A DNA stretch of 58,107 bases from Myxococcota bacterium. Its GTDB lineage: Bacteria; Myxococcota_A; UBA9160; JAFDET01. The notes beneath the pieces are model-generated. The model did no database searches and was not told where the DNA came from. It worked only from the letters and a program-made list of their open reading frames with translations. Shown here in pieces: positions 9,826-18,134 of the stretch. The translations under genes and the position numbers were made by a program. Each line of letters begins with the position of its first letter. The stretch's first letter is position 1. Where the stretch lies: positions 1 to 58,107 of the forward strand of contig JANQFA010000055.1 in assembly GCA_028278065.1 (NCBI GenBank). The letters run 5' to 3'.

Positions 9826-11823
9826 CTACTCGACGTATCCCAGCTCGCGCAACGCTTCCTCGACCACCCTGTCCAGCAGGGGGCCCTCCGCATCCGAAGC
9901 GGCGGGAGCCCGTCGAAGCGGCTCTCGACCCTCGAGGAGCTCCCGACCCCGCGCGGCTTCGCCGGGCCGATCGCCGATCAGCGATCTGGTCTCTCCCGGG
10001 TCGGCGACCAGATCGTACAGCTCCTCCGCGTCGCTCGTCGTACTCTGCACGTACTTCAATCCATCGAAGACGACGCCCTCGAGGCGCTCGAAGTACTCGG
10101 TGCCCGTGAGGTAGAGGGGGTTCCGACTCGCTGCCTCGTCGGTCCAGAGGGGCACCAGGGACGCCGATGACTCCTGTCCCGAGAAGGCCTCGACCCCCGC
10201 CAGCTCCGCGATGGTCTCGCCGATCGCCGAGGTCGAGACCGGGGTCTCGATGACTCCCCGCTTCTCCGCGCCGGGGAGCCTCACGATGAACGGCACGCGC
10301 ACGACCTCATCGTAGAGCGAGTGCCCGTGTTCCCACGCGCCGTGCTCCCAGAACTCCTCGCCGTGGTCGGATACCAGGATGATCAGCGCATCGTCGTAGA
10401 GCTGGTACTCCTCGAGACTCCGGAGGACCCGCCCGATCGCGTCGTCGACCCAACGAACCTCCGCATCGTAGAGGAGACGCATCCAGCGCTGTTCGTCCGC
10501 CCCGCGCACACGGCGTCCCATCCTGACCTCGGAGCTGCGGATGTCCCCGCTGTCGGCGCCGAGGCGATCGATCAGCGGATCGTCGGGAAGAAAGCGAGCG
10601 GGCGCCGTGTACGGGAAGTGGGGGTCGAGGAAGTGCACCCAGAGGAGAAAGGGCTCGGACCCGTTCGAGGCGAGCCAGTGGTCCACCGCCTCGGGTATGT
10701 CGTCCGTGCCGTAGTTCCTTTCCAGGAGACGCCTCAGGACCCGCCCACCCGTCATCTTCTCGTGGTAGGGAAGTCGCACCGGCGTGAAGTCGAAGTGCTG
10801 GAATCCGCGCCCCATGCGAAGCAGCTGGGGATGGTGTCCGATCCCGGCCGTCCGATAGCCCGCGGCGCTCAGCACCTCCGCGAGGGTCTCCAACGACTCC
10901 GGGATCTCCGCGAAGTCGTGGTTCACGCGGTGGAGGTCGGCGGAGACGCCGGTCATCAGCGAGACGAACGCTGGAATCGTCCACGGCGCCGGCGAGAAGG
11001 CGTTGGTGAAGCGCAGCCCTTCCGCTGCCAGGGAGCCGATGTTGGGGGTGGCTGCCCCCTCGCCGCGCGGTCCGGCGATCGCATCGTCTCGCAGGGTGTC
11101 GACCGTGATGAGGACGATGCGGGCGAGGGTCGGTTCGCCCCCTGGGAACTCCGTCTGCGGAGCGGATCGCGGCAGCGGCTCCACCGCACCGGCGACCAGC
11201 AGGGCCACCACCGCCAGGGCCATCGGCCCGGCCAGCCAGGCGATCGAAGCCCGCGCGACGAGGAACAGGCCCGCACCGCCGAGCAAGACCATCGCGGCGC
11301 TCACGGCCAGGCTGGTCGTGCCGTCGAACGCGGGAACCAGCCAGAGGACACTCTGGATTCCGAGGACGATCGACACCAGCAGGGCAAGCGCCGCCATGAT
11401 CCTGGCCACCCGAGCCGGGTCGAAGCCGCGCGATCGGGCCGTCGCGTAGGCCCCGACGGCGGTCAGGGCCGCGGCCGCCGCCACCGGCACGACCCGAAAC
11501 AGCGCCGCGAGGGGCTCCCCGGTCCACATCGAGAAGCGGTTCAGCTCGGCTACCCAGAGCAGCCCGAACAGAACCACTGCGCCGACGCCAAGCGAGATCG
11601 CGAGCGCGGGTCGCAGCTCGCCGGGCGCCCGTCGGAGCACGACCCACAACGTGGGCGTGATGAGCAGCAGCGCGGCGCCGACCACCAAGGTGGCCGGCAG
11701 CAGCAGACTCCTCAGCGATGCGGCTCCGTGTGGCTCGGACGCGAGGGCGAGCACCGCATCGAGCGCTCCGATCGCCAGTGAAGCCGCGCACGCAGTCGAG
11801 ACCAGGAGTGCCCGGGTTTCCAT
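9826..11823 (-). CDS. Membrane-anchored sulfatase/alkaline-phosphatase-superfamily enzyme
   Basis: 665 residues. About seven hydrophobic segments fill residues 5-230; a PF00884-type domain follows from LITVDTLRDDA (near 240) to about 600, with YLYD-region metal motifs such as VSDHGEEFWEHGAWEHG. At the nucleophile site the sequence is APWTIPAFVSLMTG, so the formylglycine Cys/Ser of true sulfatases is replaced by Thr (about residue 281) and the following Arg is missing. That pattern fits phosphotransferases or phosphodiesterases of the superfamily (LtaS/EptA-like chemistry) better than a sulfatase; the substrate is unknown. No Shine-Dalgarno sequence; the ATG lies 9 bases after an extended -10 box. 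Confidence 0.85.
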   Translation of the reverse strand: METRALLVSTACAASLAIGALDAVLALASEPHGAASLRSLLLPATLVVGAALLLITPTLWVVLRRAPGELRPALAISLGVGAVVLFGLLWVAELNRFSMWTGEPLAALFRVVPVAAAAALTAVGAYATARSRGFDPARVARIMAALALLVSIVLGIQSVLWLVPAFDGTTSLAVSAAMVLLGGAGLFLVARASIAWLAGPMALAVVALLVAGAVEPLPRSAPQTEFPGGEPTLARIVLITVDTLRDDAIAGPRGEGAATPNIGSLAAEGLRFTNAFSPAPWTIPAFVSLMTGVSADLHRVNHDFAEIPESLETLAEVLSAAGYRTAGIGHHPQLLRMGRGFQHFDFTPVRLPYHEKMTGGRVLRRLLERNYGTDDIPEAVDHWLASNGSEPFLLWVHFLDPHFPYTAPARFLPDDPLIDRLGADSGDIRSSEVRMGRRVRGADEQRWMRLLYDAEVRWVDDAIGRVLRSLEEYQLYDDALIILVSDHGEEFWEHGAWEHGHSLYDEVVRVPFIVRLPGAEKRGVIETPVSTSAIGETIAELAGVEAFSGQESSASLVPLWTDEAASRNPLYLTGTEYFERLEGVVFDGLKYVQSTTSDAEELYDLVADPGETRSLIGDRPGEAARGRELLEGREPLRRAPAASDAEGPLLDRVVEEALRELGYVE

Positions 11824-11832
11824 GCGCCCGGG

Positions 11833-11841
11833 AGCTTATCA
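11833..11841 (-). promoter_or_regulatory. Extended -10 box, sulfatase-fold gene (leaderless)
   Basis: On the minus strand this reads TGATAAGCT, an extended -10 (TGn + TAAGCT), ending 9 bases before the ATG at 11823. No Shine-Dalgarno sequence lies between, so the transcript probably starts at or next to the ATG. The -35 position falls in the 25-bp repeat array. Confidence 0.5.
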
Positions 11842-11849
11842 GAGACCTC

Positions 11850-11924
11850 GGCGGGAGTTCGCTTCGGTGCGCCCGGCGGGAGTTCGCTTCGGTGCGCCCG
11901 GCGGGAGTTCGCTTCGGTGCGCCC
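11850..11924. repeat. 25-bp tandem repeat x3, intergenic
   Basis: Three identical 25-bp copies (11850, 11875, 11900), each beginning GGCGGGAGTTCGC, fill most of the 144-bp gap upstream of the minus-strand sulfatase-fold gene. The period is not a multiple of three, in keeping with noncoding DNA. Confidence 0.95.
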
Positions 11925-11967
11925 GGCTGCTCGCTGGCAGCCTCGCTCGTGATGGCTCAAGGGCGTC

Positions 11968-12420
11968 CTACCCGCGCATCTGGGGCGGCACCGTGCGCAG
12001 GTGGCGCGACAGGTCCCCCACCAGGTCTACGAAGATGCGTCGTTCGCTGAAGCGCCAGGCTCCGCCGGCCCGCTCGAAGCGGTCGTGGTAGCGCCCCGCC
12101 ACGATCGCCTCGAGCCCGGCGCCCGGCGCCTGCTGGAATACCGTGAAGGTGGAGCGGCTTGCGGCCGTACCTGCCGCTTCGTCGATGTCCAGGATGAGGT
12201 TCGTGGTGACGTGGCGGGTGCGCGGCGTCCCGTCTTCGTAGAGAATGACCAGATGCTTGTTGATCTCGGCCACCTCCGCCCCGGAGAGCGGCAGCTCGCC
12301 CTCGCCGCTCCCGTAGCGGGCGTGCTCGAAGAGCTCCCCCACCCCGTCGAGGTCGCCGGCGTCCAGCCGCTCGGCGTATCCGAAGAGGAGCGCTTCGATC
12401 TCGGTTCTGGCGTCCGGCAC
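11968..12420 (-). CDS. SnoaL-like (NTF2-fold) protein
   Basis: 150 residues. Seen: the N-terminal EIEALLFGYAERLDAGDLDGV helix-loop of SnoaL-like domains, then GTPRTRHVTTNLILDID and AGRYHDRFERAGGAWRF, which form the cone-shaped sheet of the NTF2 fold. Family members include ring-hydroxylating-dioxygenase small-subunit relatives, isomerases and cyclases, so the reaction cannot be named. GTG start, no Shine-Dalgarno sequence, 9 bases downstream of TAGAAT. It precedes the sulfatase-fold gene on the same strand, with the 25-bp repeats between them, so the two probably use separate promoters. Confidence 0.8.
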   Translation of the reverse strand: MPDARTEIEALLFGYAERLDAGDLDGVGELFEHARYGSGEGELPLSGAEVAEINKHLVILYEDGTPRTRHVTTNLILDIDEAAGTAASRSTFTVFQQAPGAGLEAIVAGRYHDRFERAGGAWRFSERRIFVDLVGDLSRHLRTVPPQMRG

Positions 12421-12429
12421 GGCCGCAGG

Positions 12430-12435
12430 ATTCTA
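12430..12435 (-). promoter_or_regulatory. -10 box TAGAAT, SnoaL-like gene (leaderless)
   Basis: Minus-strand TAGAAT ends 9 bases before the GTG at 12420, with no Shine-Dalgarno sequence between. No convincing -35 is visible. Confidence 0.5.
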
Positions 12436-12490
12436 CCAGCCTCGCGAAACCTCCGGCCTCCCGGCGTGTTCCAAGCCAGGGGAGACCACC

Positions 12491-12913
12491 GTGCCTAGAA
12501 GGTCCCCGACCGTGGCCGCACTGGCCCTCTGCCTCTTCCTGGGCGCCGCCTGCTCCGCCAAGCGGCCCGTCCTGTACCCCAACCAGACGCTCTGGCAGAC
12601 CGGTCCCGAGACGGCCAACCGCGAGGTGGACCACTGCGTGCAGTCGGCCAAGGACTACGGCCTCGGCGAACGCCGCACCGAGCGCGTGGCCGAGCGCACG
12701 GCCTCGCGAGGCGCCGTGGGCGCCGCGGCCGGGGCGGCCGGAGGGGCCATCTGGGGCGATGCGGCGCGCGGGGCCGCGACCGGCGCCGCCGCAGGTGCCG
12801 CGGGAGGCCTGGTGCGCGGGCTGATCCGCTCTCGCGAACCCGACCCCCTGCACCGGCGCTACGTCGAGATCTGCCTGCGCAACAAGGGCTACCAGATCGT
12901 CGGCTGGAAGTAG
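12491..12913 (+). CDS. Glycine-zipper lipoprotein
   Basis: 140 residues. The GTG start follows GGGGAG at 12479. The N-terminus is a lipoprotein signal with lipobox FLGAAC (Cys21). The middle (about residues 75-112) is Gly/Ala-rich with AAAGAAGGAIWGDAARGAA-type spacing, a glycine zipper able to pack in membranes as in OmpA/SlyB-like envelope proteins. The end, YVEICLRNKGYQIVGWK, resembles the tail of many small envelope lipoproteins. Probable envelope-integrity role; the specific function is unknown. It is divergent from the SnoaL-like gene. Confidence 0.8.
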   Translation: MPRRSPTVAALALCLFLGAACSAKRPVLYPNQTLWQTGPETANREVDHCVQSAKDYGLGERRTERVAERTASRGAVGAAAGAAGGAIWGDAARGAATGAAAGAAGGLVRGLIRSREPDPLHRRYVEICLRNKGYQIVGWK

Positions 12914-12938
12914 CCCGGCGCCGCCTCGACGCATCCCG

Positions 12939-12944
12939 TAGCTT
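12939..12944 (+). promoter_or_regulatory. -10 box TAGCTT, DUF2062 gene (leaderless)
   Basis: TAGCTT ends 7 bases before the GTG at 12952. The spacer is cggcggg, which could also serve as a weak ribosome-binding site, so the leaderless reading is tentative. Confidence 0.35.
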
Positions 12945-12951
12945 CGGCGGG

Positions 12952-13521
12952 GTGACCGAGCCCGCGCCTCCCTCGCTCCTGGCCCGCGGCCGCGCCGAGC
13001 TGGCACGCTTCCTGCGCTGGCTGATCTTCCTGCGCGGATCGCCCGAGGCGATCGGCCGGGGTGTCGCCCTCGGAATCCTGGTGGCCGTGACGCCGACCAT
13101 CGGCTTCCAGATCCTGCTCTCGGCAGGCCTCGCCACCCTGCTCGGCGCAAGCCGCCCGGCCGCAGTCCTGATGACGGCGATCACCAGCCCCCCCACCTTC
13201 GTGCCCATCTACGGCTTCACCTACTGGGTCGGGAGCTTCGTCTGGGCGGGTCCTCCCGTGGCGGAGGTGACGGGCATCCTGGCCGGGCTCCTCAAGGACC
13301 TCTCGCGCCTCGGCTGGACCGAGGTCGCCAGCCAGATCCGCGCCTTCGCGGCGGTGAGCACCGACGTCTTCATCCCGCTCTGGGTCGGGGGCCTCGCCAC
13401 GGGCGCCGTCGCGGGACTCGCCGCCTACTTTCCCACCGTCCGCTTCGTGCGCTTCTCCCGCGAGCGTCTGCGCCGAGCGCGCACCCGGCGGGCCGAGCGC
13501 CGCGCCGGACGAGCGGGCTAA
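12952..13521 (+). CDS. DUF2062 membrane protein
   Basis: 189 residues. Seen: IFLRGSPEAIGRGVALGILVAVTPTIGFQ... split by the family's conserved P-x-x-G-F-Q, then TAITSPPTFVPIYGFTYWVG, the hallmark of DUF2062. Three to four hydrophobic segments and a very basic C-terminal tail (RERLRRARTRRAERRAG). DUF2062 domains are inner-membrane proteins of unknown function, sometimes fused to glycosyltransferases; no fusion here. The TAA stop overlaps TAAGCT at 13519, a candidate -10 for the next gene. Confidence 0.85.
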   Translation: MTEPAPPSLLARGRAELARFLRWLIFLRGSPEAIGRGVALGILVAVTPTIGFQILLSAGLATLLGASRPAAVLMTAITSPPTFVPIYGFTYWVGSFVWAGPPVAEVTGILAGLLKDLSRLGWTEVASQIRAFAAVSTDVFIPLWVGGLATGAVAGLAAYFPTVRFVRFSRERLRRARTRRAERRAGRAG

Positions 13522-13549
13522 GCTGACGATCTCCCAGCGGAGACCTCCC

Positions 13550-14770
13550 ATGACGGCCATCGCCATCCTCGGCGGATACCAGTCCGACTTCGCGCGCAAC
13601 CTCAAGCGCGAAGGCCGCGACATCGGCGACCTGGTGCGCGAGGTGATCGAGGCATCCCTGTCCCGGGCCGGGGTCGAGCCCGCCCAGATCGAGAGCATCC
13701 ACGTGGGCAACGCCTTCGGGCAGCTCTACACCGGCCAGGGCCACCTGGGCGCGATGCCCGCAACCGTCGTGCCCGAGCTCTGGGGCGTGCCCGCGATGCG
13801 CCACGAGGCGGCCTGCGCTTCCGGCTCGATCGCGACCCTCGCCGCGATGGCCGAGATCGAGGCGGGTCGCTACGACTGCGTGCTGGTCCTCGGTGCCGAG
13901 CAGGAGAAGACCCTCCCCGGCATGGAGGCCGCGCAGGTCCAGGCCGCCGCCGCCCACGTGGGCAGCGAGACCGGCGGTGCCGAGGCGATCTGGCCGGCCA
14001 TGTTCGAGCGGGTCGCCGCCGAGTACGAGCGGCGCTTCGGCCTGGACGAGAAGCACCTGCGCGCGATCGGCGAGCTCAACCTCGGAAACGCGCGGGCCAA
14101 CCCGAATGCGCAGACCCGCAGCTGGAAGCTCAGCGCTGCGCACTTCTCCGCCGACGACGAGGCCAACCCCGTCGTGGCAGGCCGCCTGCGCCGCAACGAC
14201 TGCTGCCAGATCACCGATGGCGGCGCCGCTCTCGTGCTGGTCTCCCAGCGCTGGCTGGCCGAGCAGGGAAGAAGCGGAGAGGGCGCGCGCATCGCGGGCT
14301 GGGGCCACCGTACCGTCGGCCTCCCGCTGGCCGCGAAGCTCGAGCAGAGCCGCGGCAACGAGTTCGTGATGCCGCACGTACGGGGCGCCATCACGGACGC
14401 CTGGGCGCGTGCCGGGATCTCCGGGGTGGAGGCGCTCGACGCCATCGAGACCCACGACTGCATGACGCCCTCGGAGTACATGGCCATCGACCACTTCGGG
14501 ATCACGGCGCCGGGCGAGAGCTGGCAGGCCGTCGAGAACGGCGACCTGACCCGGCAGGGCCGCATCCCCGTGAACCCCGGCGGCGGCCTCATCGGCGGCG
14601 GCCACCCTGTCGGCGCCACCGGGATCCGCATGCTGGTGGACGCGGCCGCACAGGTGCGGGGCGAGGCCGGGGAGATGCAGGTGGAAGGTGCCGCGCGGGC
14701 GGCCACGCTGAACATCGGCGGGAGCACCGCGACGACGGTGAGCTTCGTCGTCGAGCGAACCGCGAGCTGA
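13550..14770 (+). CDS. Thiolase-family acyl-CoA acetyltransferase (SCP2-thiolase type)
   Basis: 406 residues; AGCGGAG lies 9 bases before the ATG. Seen: nucleophile Cys89 in EAACASGS, HDCMTPSEYMAIDHFG, and the C-terminal GGGHPVGATG active-site His motif. All catalytic elements are present. The length and motifs match non-decarboxylating thiolases of the SCP-x/lipid-transfer group, which cleave 3-oxoacyl-CoA from branched or steroid-like substrates as well as fatty acids. The next gene, a carotenoid-cleavage-type oxygenase, starts 32 bp downstream on the same strand, so the pair may process a terpenoid or aromatic product; that link is inferred from position only. Confidence 0.88.
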   Translation: MTAIAILGGYQSDFARNLKREGRDIGDLVREVIEASLSRAGVEPAQIESIHVGNAFGQLYTGQGHLGAMPATVVPELWGVPAMRHEAACASGSIATLAAMAEIEAGRYDCVLVLGAEQEKTLPGMEAAQVQAAAAHVGSETGGAEAIWPAMFERVAAEYERRFGLDEKHLRAIGELNLGNARANPNAQTRSWKLSAAHFSADDEANPVVAGRLRRNDCCQITDGGAALVLVSQRWLAEQGRSGEGARIAGWGHRTVGLPLAAKLEQSRGNEFVMPHVRGAITDAWARAGISGVEALDAIETHDCMTPSEYMAIDHFGITAPGESWQAVENGDLTRQGRIPVNPGGGLIGGGHPVGATGIRMLVDAAAQVRGEAGEMQVEGAARAATLNIGGSTATTVSFVVERTAS

Positions 14771-14802
14771 GGAACGACGATGACCGTCCAGGCGGAGCCA
14801 CG

Positions 14803-16266
14803 ATGAAGGTCCAGATCCACGAACGCTTCGAGTCCCGACTGCCCGCCGACGACGAGCACCCGTACCGCACCGGCGCCTGGCGACCCCAGGCTACCGAGTA
14901 CGACGCCTGGGATCTGGACGTCGAAGGCGAGATCCCGCGCGACCTGGCCGGCACCTACCTGAGGAACACCGAGAATCCCCTGCTCCCGCCCATCCAGCGC
15001 TACCACCCCTTCGACGGCGACGGGATGCTGCACTCGATGAGCTTCCGGGACGGGGAGGCCGTCTATCGCAACCGCTTCGTGAAGACCGACGGCTTCCGCG
15101 CCGAGCGCGAGGCCGGCGAGGCACTCTGGGCGGGCGCCGCCGAGAGCCCGAACGTGGCGAGGCGTGACGACGGCTGGGGCGCGCGTCCGCGCATGAAGGA
15201 CGCCTCGAGCACCGACGTCGTGGTGCACAACGGGGTGGCCCTCTCCAGCTTCTGGCTGTGCGGAGATCTCTATCGCTTCGATCCGGTCACCCTCGAAGAC
15301 CTGGGCAAGGAGAAGCTCGGCGGCCGCTTCCCGGCCGAGGGCGTCTCGGCGCACCCGAAGGTCGACGAGCGGACCGGCGAGATGCTCTTCTTCAACTACG
15401 GAACCGAGGCGCCGTACATGCACTACGGCGTGGTGTCGGCCCAGGGCGAGCTCGTCCACTACATCGACGTGCCGCTGCCCGGGCCGCGGCTTCCCCACGA
15501 CATGGCCTTCACCGAGAACTACGCCATCGTGAACGACTGCCCGATGTTCTGGGATCCGGAGGCGCTGGCCGAGGGCCACTACGTCACGACCTTCCATCCC
15601 GAACTGCCGACCCGCTTCGGTGTGATCCCGCGACGCGGCTCGAGCGCCGAGATCCGCTGGTTCGAGGCAGATCCCACCTTCGTGCTGCACTGGATCAACG
15701 CCTACGAGGACGGTGACGAGATCGTCCTGGACGGCTTCTTCGAGGAGAATCCATCACCGGCGCGCCGCCCCGATCTCTCCTTCAACCAGAACCTGTTCCG
15801 CTACCTGGACCTCCACTCGATGATCTCGAAGGCGCACCGCTGGCGCTTCGACCTGCGCAGTGGAGAGACCCGCGAGGAGCACCTCTCCGAGCGGATCATG
15901 GAGTTCGGCATGATCAACGGCCGCCACGGCGGCCGGCCCTACCGCTACAGCTACAACGCGCTCCCGGCCAGGGGCTGGTTCGGCTTCGAGGGCGTGGTCA
16001 AGCACGATCTCGAGCGCGGCACCGAGGAGGTGCTGGAGCTCCCGGAGGGCGTCTATGCGAGCGAGACGGTGATGGCGCCGCGCATCGGCAGCCGCGCCGA
16101 GGACGACGGCTACCTGCTGACCTACACCATGAACCTCGTCGAGGATCGCTCGGACTGCCTGATCCTCGACGCGGCCAACCCGAGCGCAGGGCCGATCGCG
16201 CGCGTGGCCCTGCCCGAGCGCATCTGCAGCGGCACCCACGCCTTCTGGCACGCGGCAACCGCCTAG
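14803..16266 (+). CDS. Carotenoid cleavage oxygenase family protein
   Basis: 487 residues, normal for the family. These non-heme Fe(II) dioxygenases split a double bond in carotenoids, apocarotenoids or lignostilbenes. The four iron-binding histidines are visible: SAHPK (H184), LPHDMAFTENY (H232), VLHWINAYEDGD (H296) and SGTHAFW (H479). The N-terminal GTYLRNTENPLLPP and FDGDGMLHS motifs match. ATG with GGCGGAG upstream. No signal peptide, so probably cytoplasmic or membrane associated. It follows a thiolase and faces a SnoaL-like gene. A phytoene-desaturase-like flavoenzyme at 18141 might share an isoprenoid substrate, but this is conjecture. Confidence 0.92.
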   Translation: MKVQIHERFESRLPADDEHPYRTGAWRPQATEYDAWDLDVEGEIPRDLAGTYLRNTENPLLPPIQRYHPFDGDGMLHSMSFRDGEAVYRNRFVKTDGFRAEREAGEALWAGAAESPNVARRDDGWGARPRMKDASSTDVVVHNGVALSSFWLCGDLYRFDPVTLEDLGKEKLGGRFPAEGVSAHPKVDERTGEMLFFNYGTEAPYMHYGVVSAQGELVHYIDVPLPGPRLPHDMAFTENYAIVNDCPMFWDPEALAEGHYVTTFHPELPTRFGVIPRRGSSAEIRWFEADPTFVLHWINAYEDGDEIVLDGFFEENPSPARRPDLSFNQNLFRYLDLHSMISKAHRWRFDLRSGETREEHLSERIMEFGMINGRHGGRPYRYSYNALPARGWFGFEGVVKHDLERGTEEVLELPEGVYASETVMAPRIGSRAEDDGYLLTYTMNLVEDRSDCLILDAANPSAGPIARVALPERICSGTHAFWHAATA

Positions 16267-16280
16267 CCCCGGCTCCAGTC

Positions 16281-16727
16281 CTAGATCGCGAAGCCCAGCG
16301 TGTCGCGGTGCGCGTCGAGGTAGGCCTCGAACGTCTCCAGCAGCTCGTCCTCGTAGCGATCCTCGATCCGCACGATGAGGTCTCCGTCGAAGGTGACGAT
16401 CTCGTCGAGAACCAGCACCAGCTCCGGCACCCCCTCCGCGCGGTAGGTGGCGCTGCCGCGCACGCGGACCTGGTCCCCCTCCTCGACCGGACCCTCGATC
16501 GGGGTGATCTCGCGGCTGTCGAAGCGGCGATCGAATCCGTCGAGGGCATCCTTGAAGTAGGCGAGGATGGCGTCGCGGCCCTCGAAGTGGCCGCCGAGGA
16601 AGCGCGCGCTTCCCGCGTCGTAGACGGCGTTCTCGGCGAAGAAGGGCTCCACGACGCTCCAGTCGTCGCTCTCGTAGGCGTTCTCGAAGGCGGCCGCATA
16701 GGCGGCGAAGCGGGCGATGTTCGACAT
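16281..16727 (-). CDS. SnoaL-like (NTF2-fold) protein
   Basis: 148 residues from the ATG at 16727, where MSNIARFAAYAAAFENAYES starts the fold; a longer in-frame start is less likely because its extra residues are Arg/Pro-rich shadow sequence. Seen: FFAENAVYDAGSARFLGG and EGRDAILAYFKDALDGFDRRF, characteristic SnoaL-like strands and helices, then a C-terminal helix. A small cyclase/isomerase/hydratase-type or binding protein; the specific function cannot be read. It is convergent with the carotenoid oxygenase, 14 bp apart. Confidence 0.78.
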   Translation of the reverse strand: MSNIARFAAYAAAFENAYESDDWSVVEPFFAENAVYDAGSARFLGGHFEGRDAILAYFKDALDGFDRRFDSREITPIEGPVEEGDQVRVRGSATYRAEGVPELVLVLDEIVTFDGDLIVRIEDRYEDELLETFEAYLDAHRDTLGFAI

Positions 16728-16821
16728 GGGTCGACCCCGTCGGGCGCGCGGATCCGGGCGCACAGGGTAGCAGCCCGGGTCCGCAAGCAGACGCTCCACG
16801 GGGCGCCTGCGCCGGCCGCCC

Positions 16822-17568
16822 CTAACGGCAGGACAGCCGGTCGCCGAAGCGGCTCCAGCGAACGTCGGCGTTCAGGTAGGTGAGCGGATTGAGCAGCCCG
16901 AGCCAGCCGCCGTTGTAGTCCCAGGAGAAGTAGAGGCGCCAGGCCGGCCCCTTGATCTCCTCGAAGCGGACGGTGCCCCACATGCGGCTGTCGTTGGAGT
17001 TGTCGCGGTTGTCGCCCATCACGAACCAGCGGCCGGGCTCCACGGTGAACTGGGTCCGCTCGGGACCGCGGCTCCCCGGGATGTCGAGCCAGTCGTGGAC
17101 GCAGCCGTCGTCGAGATCCTCGCGGTGGCGGCGCAGGACGCGCCCCATCTCGTCCTCGAAGTCCTCGCCCGTATCCTCGCTGGGGACGACCTCGCCGTTG
17201 ATCGTGACCACCCCGTTCTTCACCTCGACGGTATCCCCCGGTCCGGCGACGATGCGCTTGATGAAATCCTCGCGCGGGAGGTCGGGACGGCGGTCGGCGG
17301 GAACCACGCTGTGACCGTGGCGCGCTGCGCTGAACACCACCACGTCGCCCACGCGCGGCTCGCGGCGCGCGGGGAGGCGCACCTCGCTGAAGGGAATGCG
17401 CGGACCGTAGGCCAGCTTGTCGACGAAGAGGTGGTCTCCGATGAGCAGCGTCGGGAACATCGAGCTCGACGGGATGCGGAACGAGTCGAGCAGGAAGATC
17501 CGGATCAGGATGGCGATCCCCACCGCCACCACGATGGGGCCGACCTCGCGGAGAATGCGCTCCAGCAT
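16822..17568 (-). CDS. lepB: Signal peptidase I
   Basis: 248 residues. It removes signal peptides from exported proteins at the outer face of the inner membrane. Seen: one N-terminal TM helix (IVVAVGIAILIRIFLLDSF), catalytic Ser in IPSSSMFPTL (about residue 36), catalytic Lys in DFIKRIVAGPGD (about 104), and box E GDNRDNSNDSRMWG. Only one TM helix, as in many non-enteric LepB proteins. It starts 2 bp after the cvpA stop, so the two are co-transcribed. Confidence 0.95.
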   Translation of the reverse strand: MLERILREVGPIVVAVGIAILIRIFLLDSFRIPSSSMFPTLLIGDHLFVDKLAYGPRIPFSEVRLPARREPRVGDVVVFSAARHGHSVVPADRRPDLPREDFIKRIVAGPGDTVEVKNGVVTINGEVVPSEDTGEDFEDEMGRVLRRHREDLDDGCVHDWLDIPGSRGPERTQFTVEPGRWFVMGDNRDNSNDSRMWGTVRFEEIKGPAWRLYFSWDYNGGWLGLLNPLTYLNADVRWSRFGDRLSCR

Positions 17569-17570
17569 GC

Positions 17571-18116
17571 TCAGCGCTCGCGCCCGGGCGGCCCGGCGCC
17601 GACGGCCGGGAGTCCGCCCGGGTCCCCGTCGGCCGCCAGGGGGAGGCTGCCCGGGTCACGACCGGCGGCCGCCTGCAGACGCTCCATGGCGTCGTAGGCC
17701 CGGGAGGCCTCCAGGTAGGGATGATCGGGACCCAGGGCGACCGAGGCCAGGATCAGCGCCAGGGCCACCACCAGGGCTCCCTCGGCGGCGCCGAGGACGC
17801 CGCCGGCTCCCCGGTCGAGCCAGGCGAGGCCCACGGCGCGCGCACCCGACCTCACGAGACGCCCGATCAGCGATCCGGCGACCAGGACGCCCACGGCGAT
17901 GCCGATTCCGGCCAGCACCGTGGCCACGCGCGGGTCTGCCTCGAGGCCCGCGTCCTGCATCAGCCAGACCCCACCGCGGCCCGCGAAGAAGCGCACGGCT
18001 ACGCAGGCCGCCGCCAGCGACACCAGCGAGAAGACCTCGCGGACCAGGCCCAGCCAGATTCCGCGCAGGGCTGCCAGGCCCAGGATCGCGACGGCTACGA
18101 GATCGGCGGTGGGCAC
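17571..18116 (-). CDS. CvpA family membrane protein
   Basis: 181 residues from GTG at 18116 (VPTADLVAVAILGLAALRG). Seen: four hydrophobic segments with the family's early G-x-x-x-G-x-x-R/E pattern (LRGIWLGLVREVFSLVSLAA), then a Pro/Gly-rich tail of about 30 residues. CvpA is needed for colicin V export and bile/deoxycholate resistance in enterics; its molecular role is unsettled. The start has no Shine-Dalgarno sequence and lies 8 bases after TAGACT, suggesting a leaderless message. First gene of cvpA-lepB. Confidence 0.82.
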   Translation of the reverse strand: MPTADLVAVAILGLAALRGIWLGLVREVFSLVSLAAACVAVRFFAGRGGVWLMQDAGLEADPRVATVLAGIGIAVGVLVAGSLIGRLVRSGARAVGLAWLDRGAGGVLGAAEGALVVALALILASVALGPDHPYLEASRAYDAMERLQAAAGRDPGSLPLAADGDPGGLPAVGAGPPGRER

Positions 18117-18124
18117 GGGGGCAG

Positions 18125-18134
18125 AGTCTACAAT
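18125..18134. promoter_or_regulatory. Overlapping divergent -10 boxes, cvpA and flavoenzyme
   Basis: TAGACT on the minus strand (18130-18125) ends 8 bases before the cvpA GTG; TACAAT on the plus strand (18129-18134) ends 6 bases before the ATG at 18141. The two hexamers overlap by 2 bases. Neither gene has a Shine-Dalgarno sequence. Polymerase could not occupy both at once. Confidence 0.5.

Noticed and set aside
11850..11924. CRISPR array
   Set aside because: Copies are directly adjacent without spacers and no cas gene is present. The same holds for the other eight arrays.
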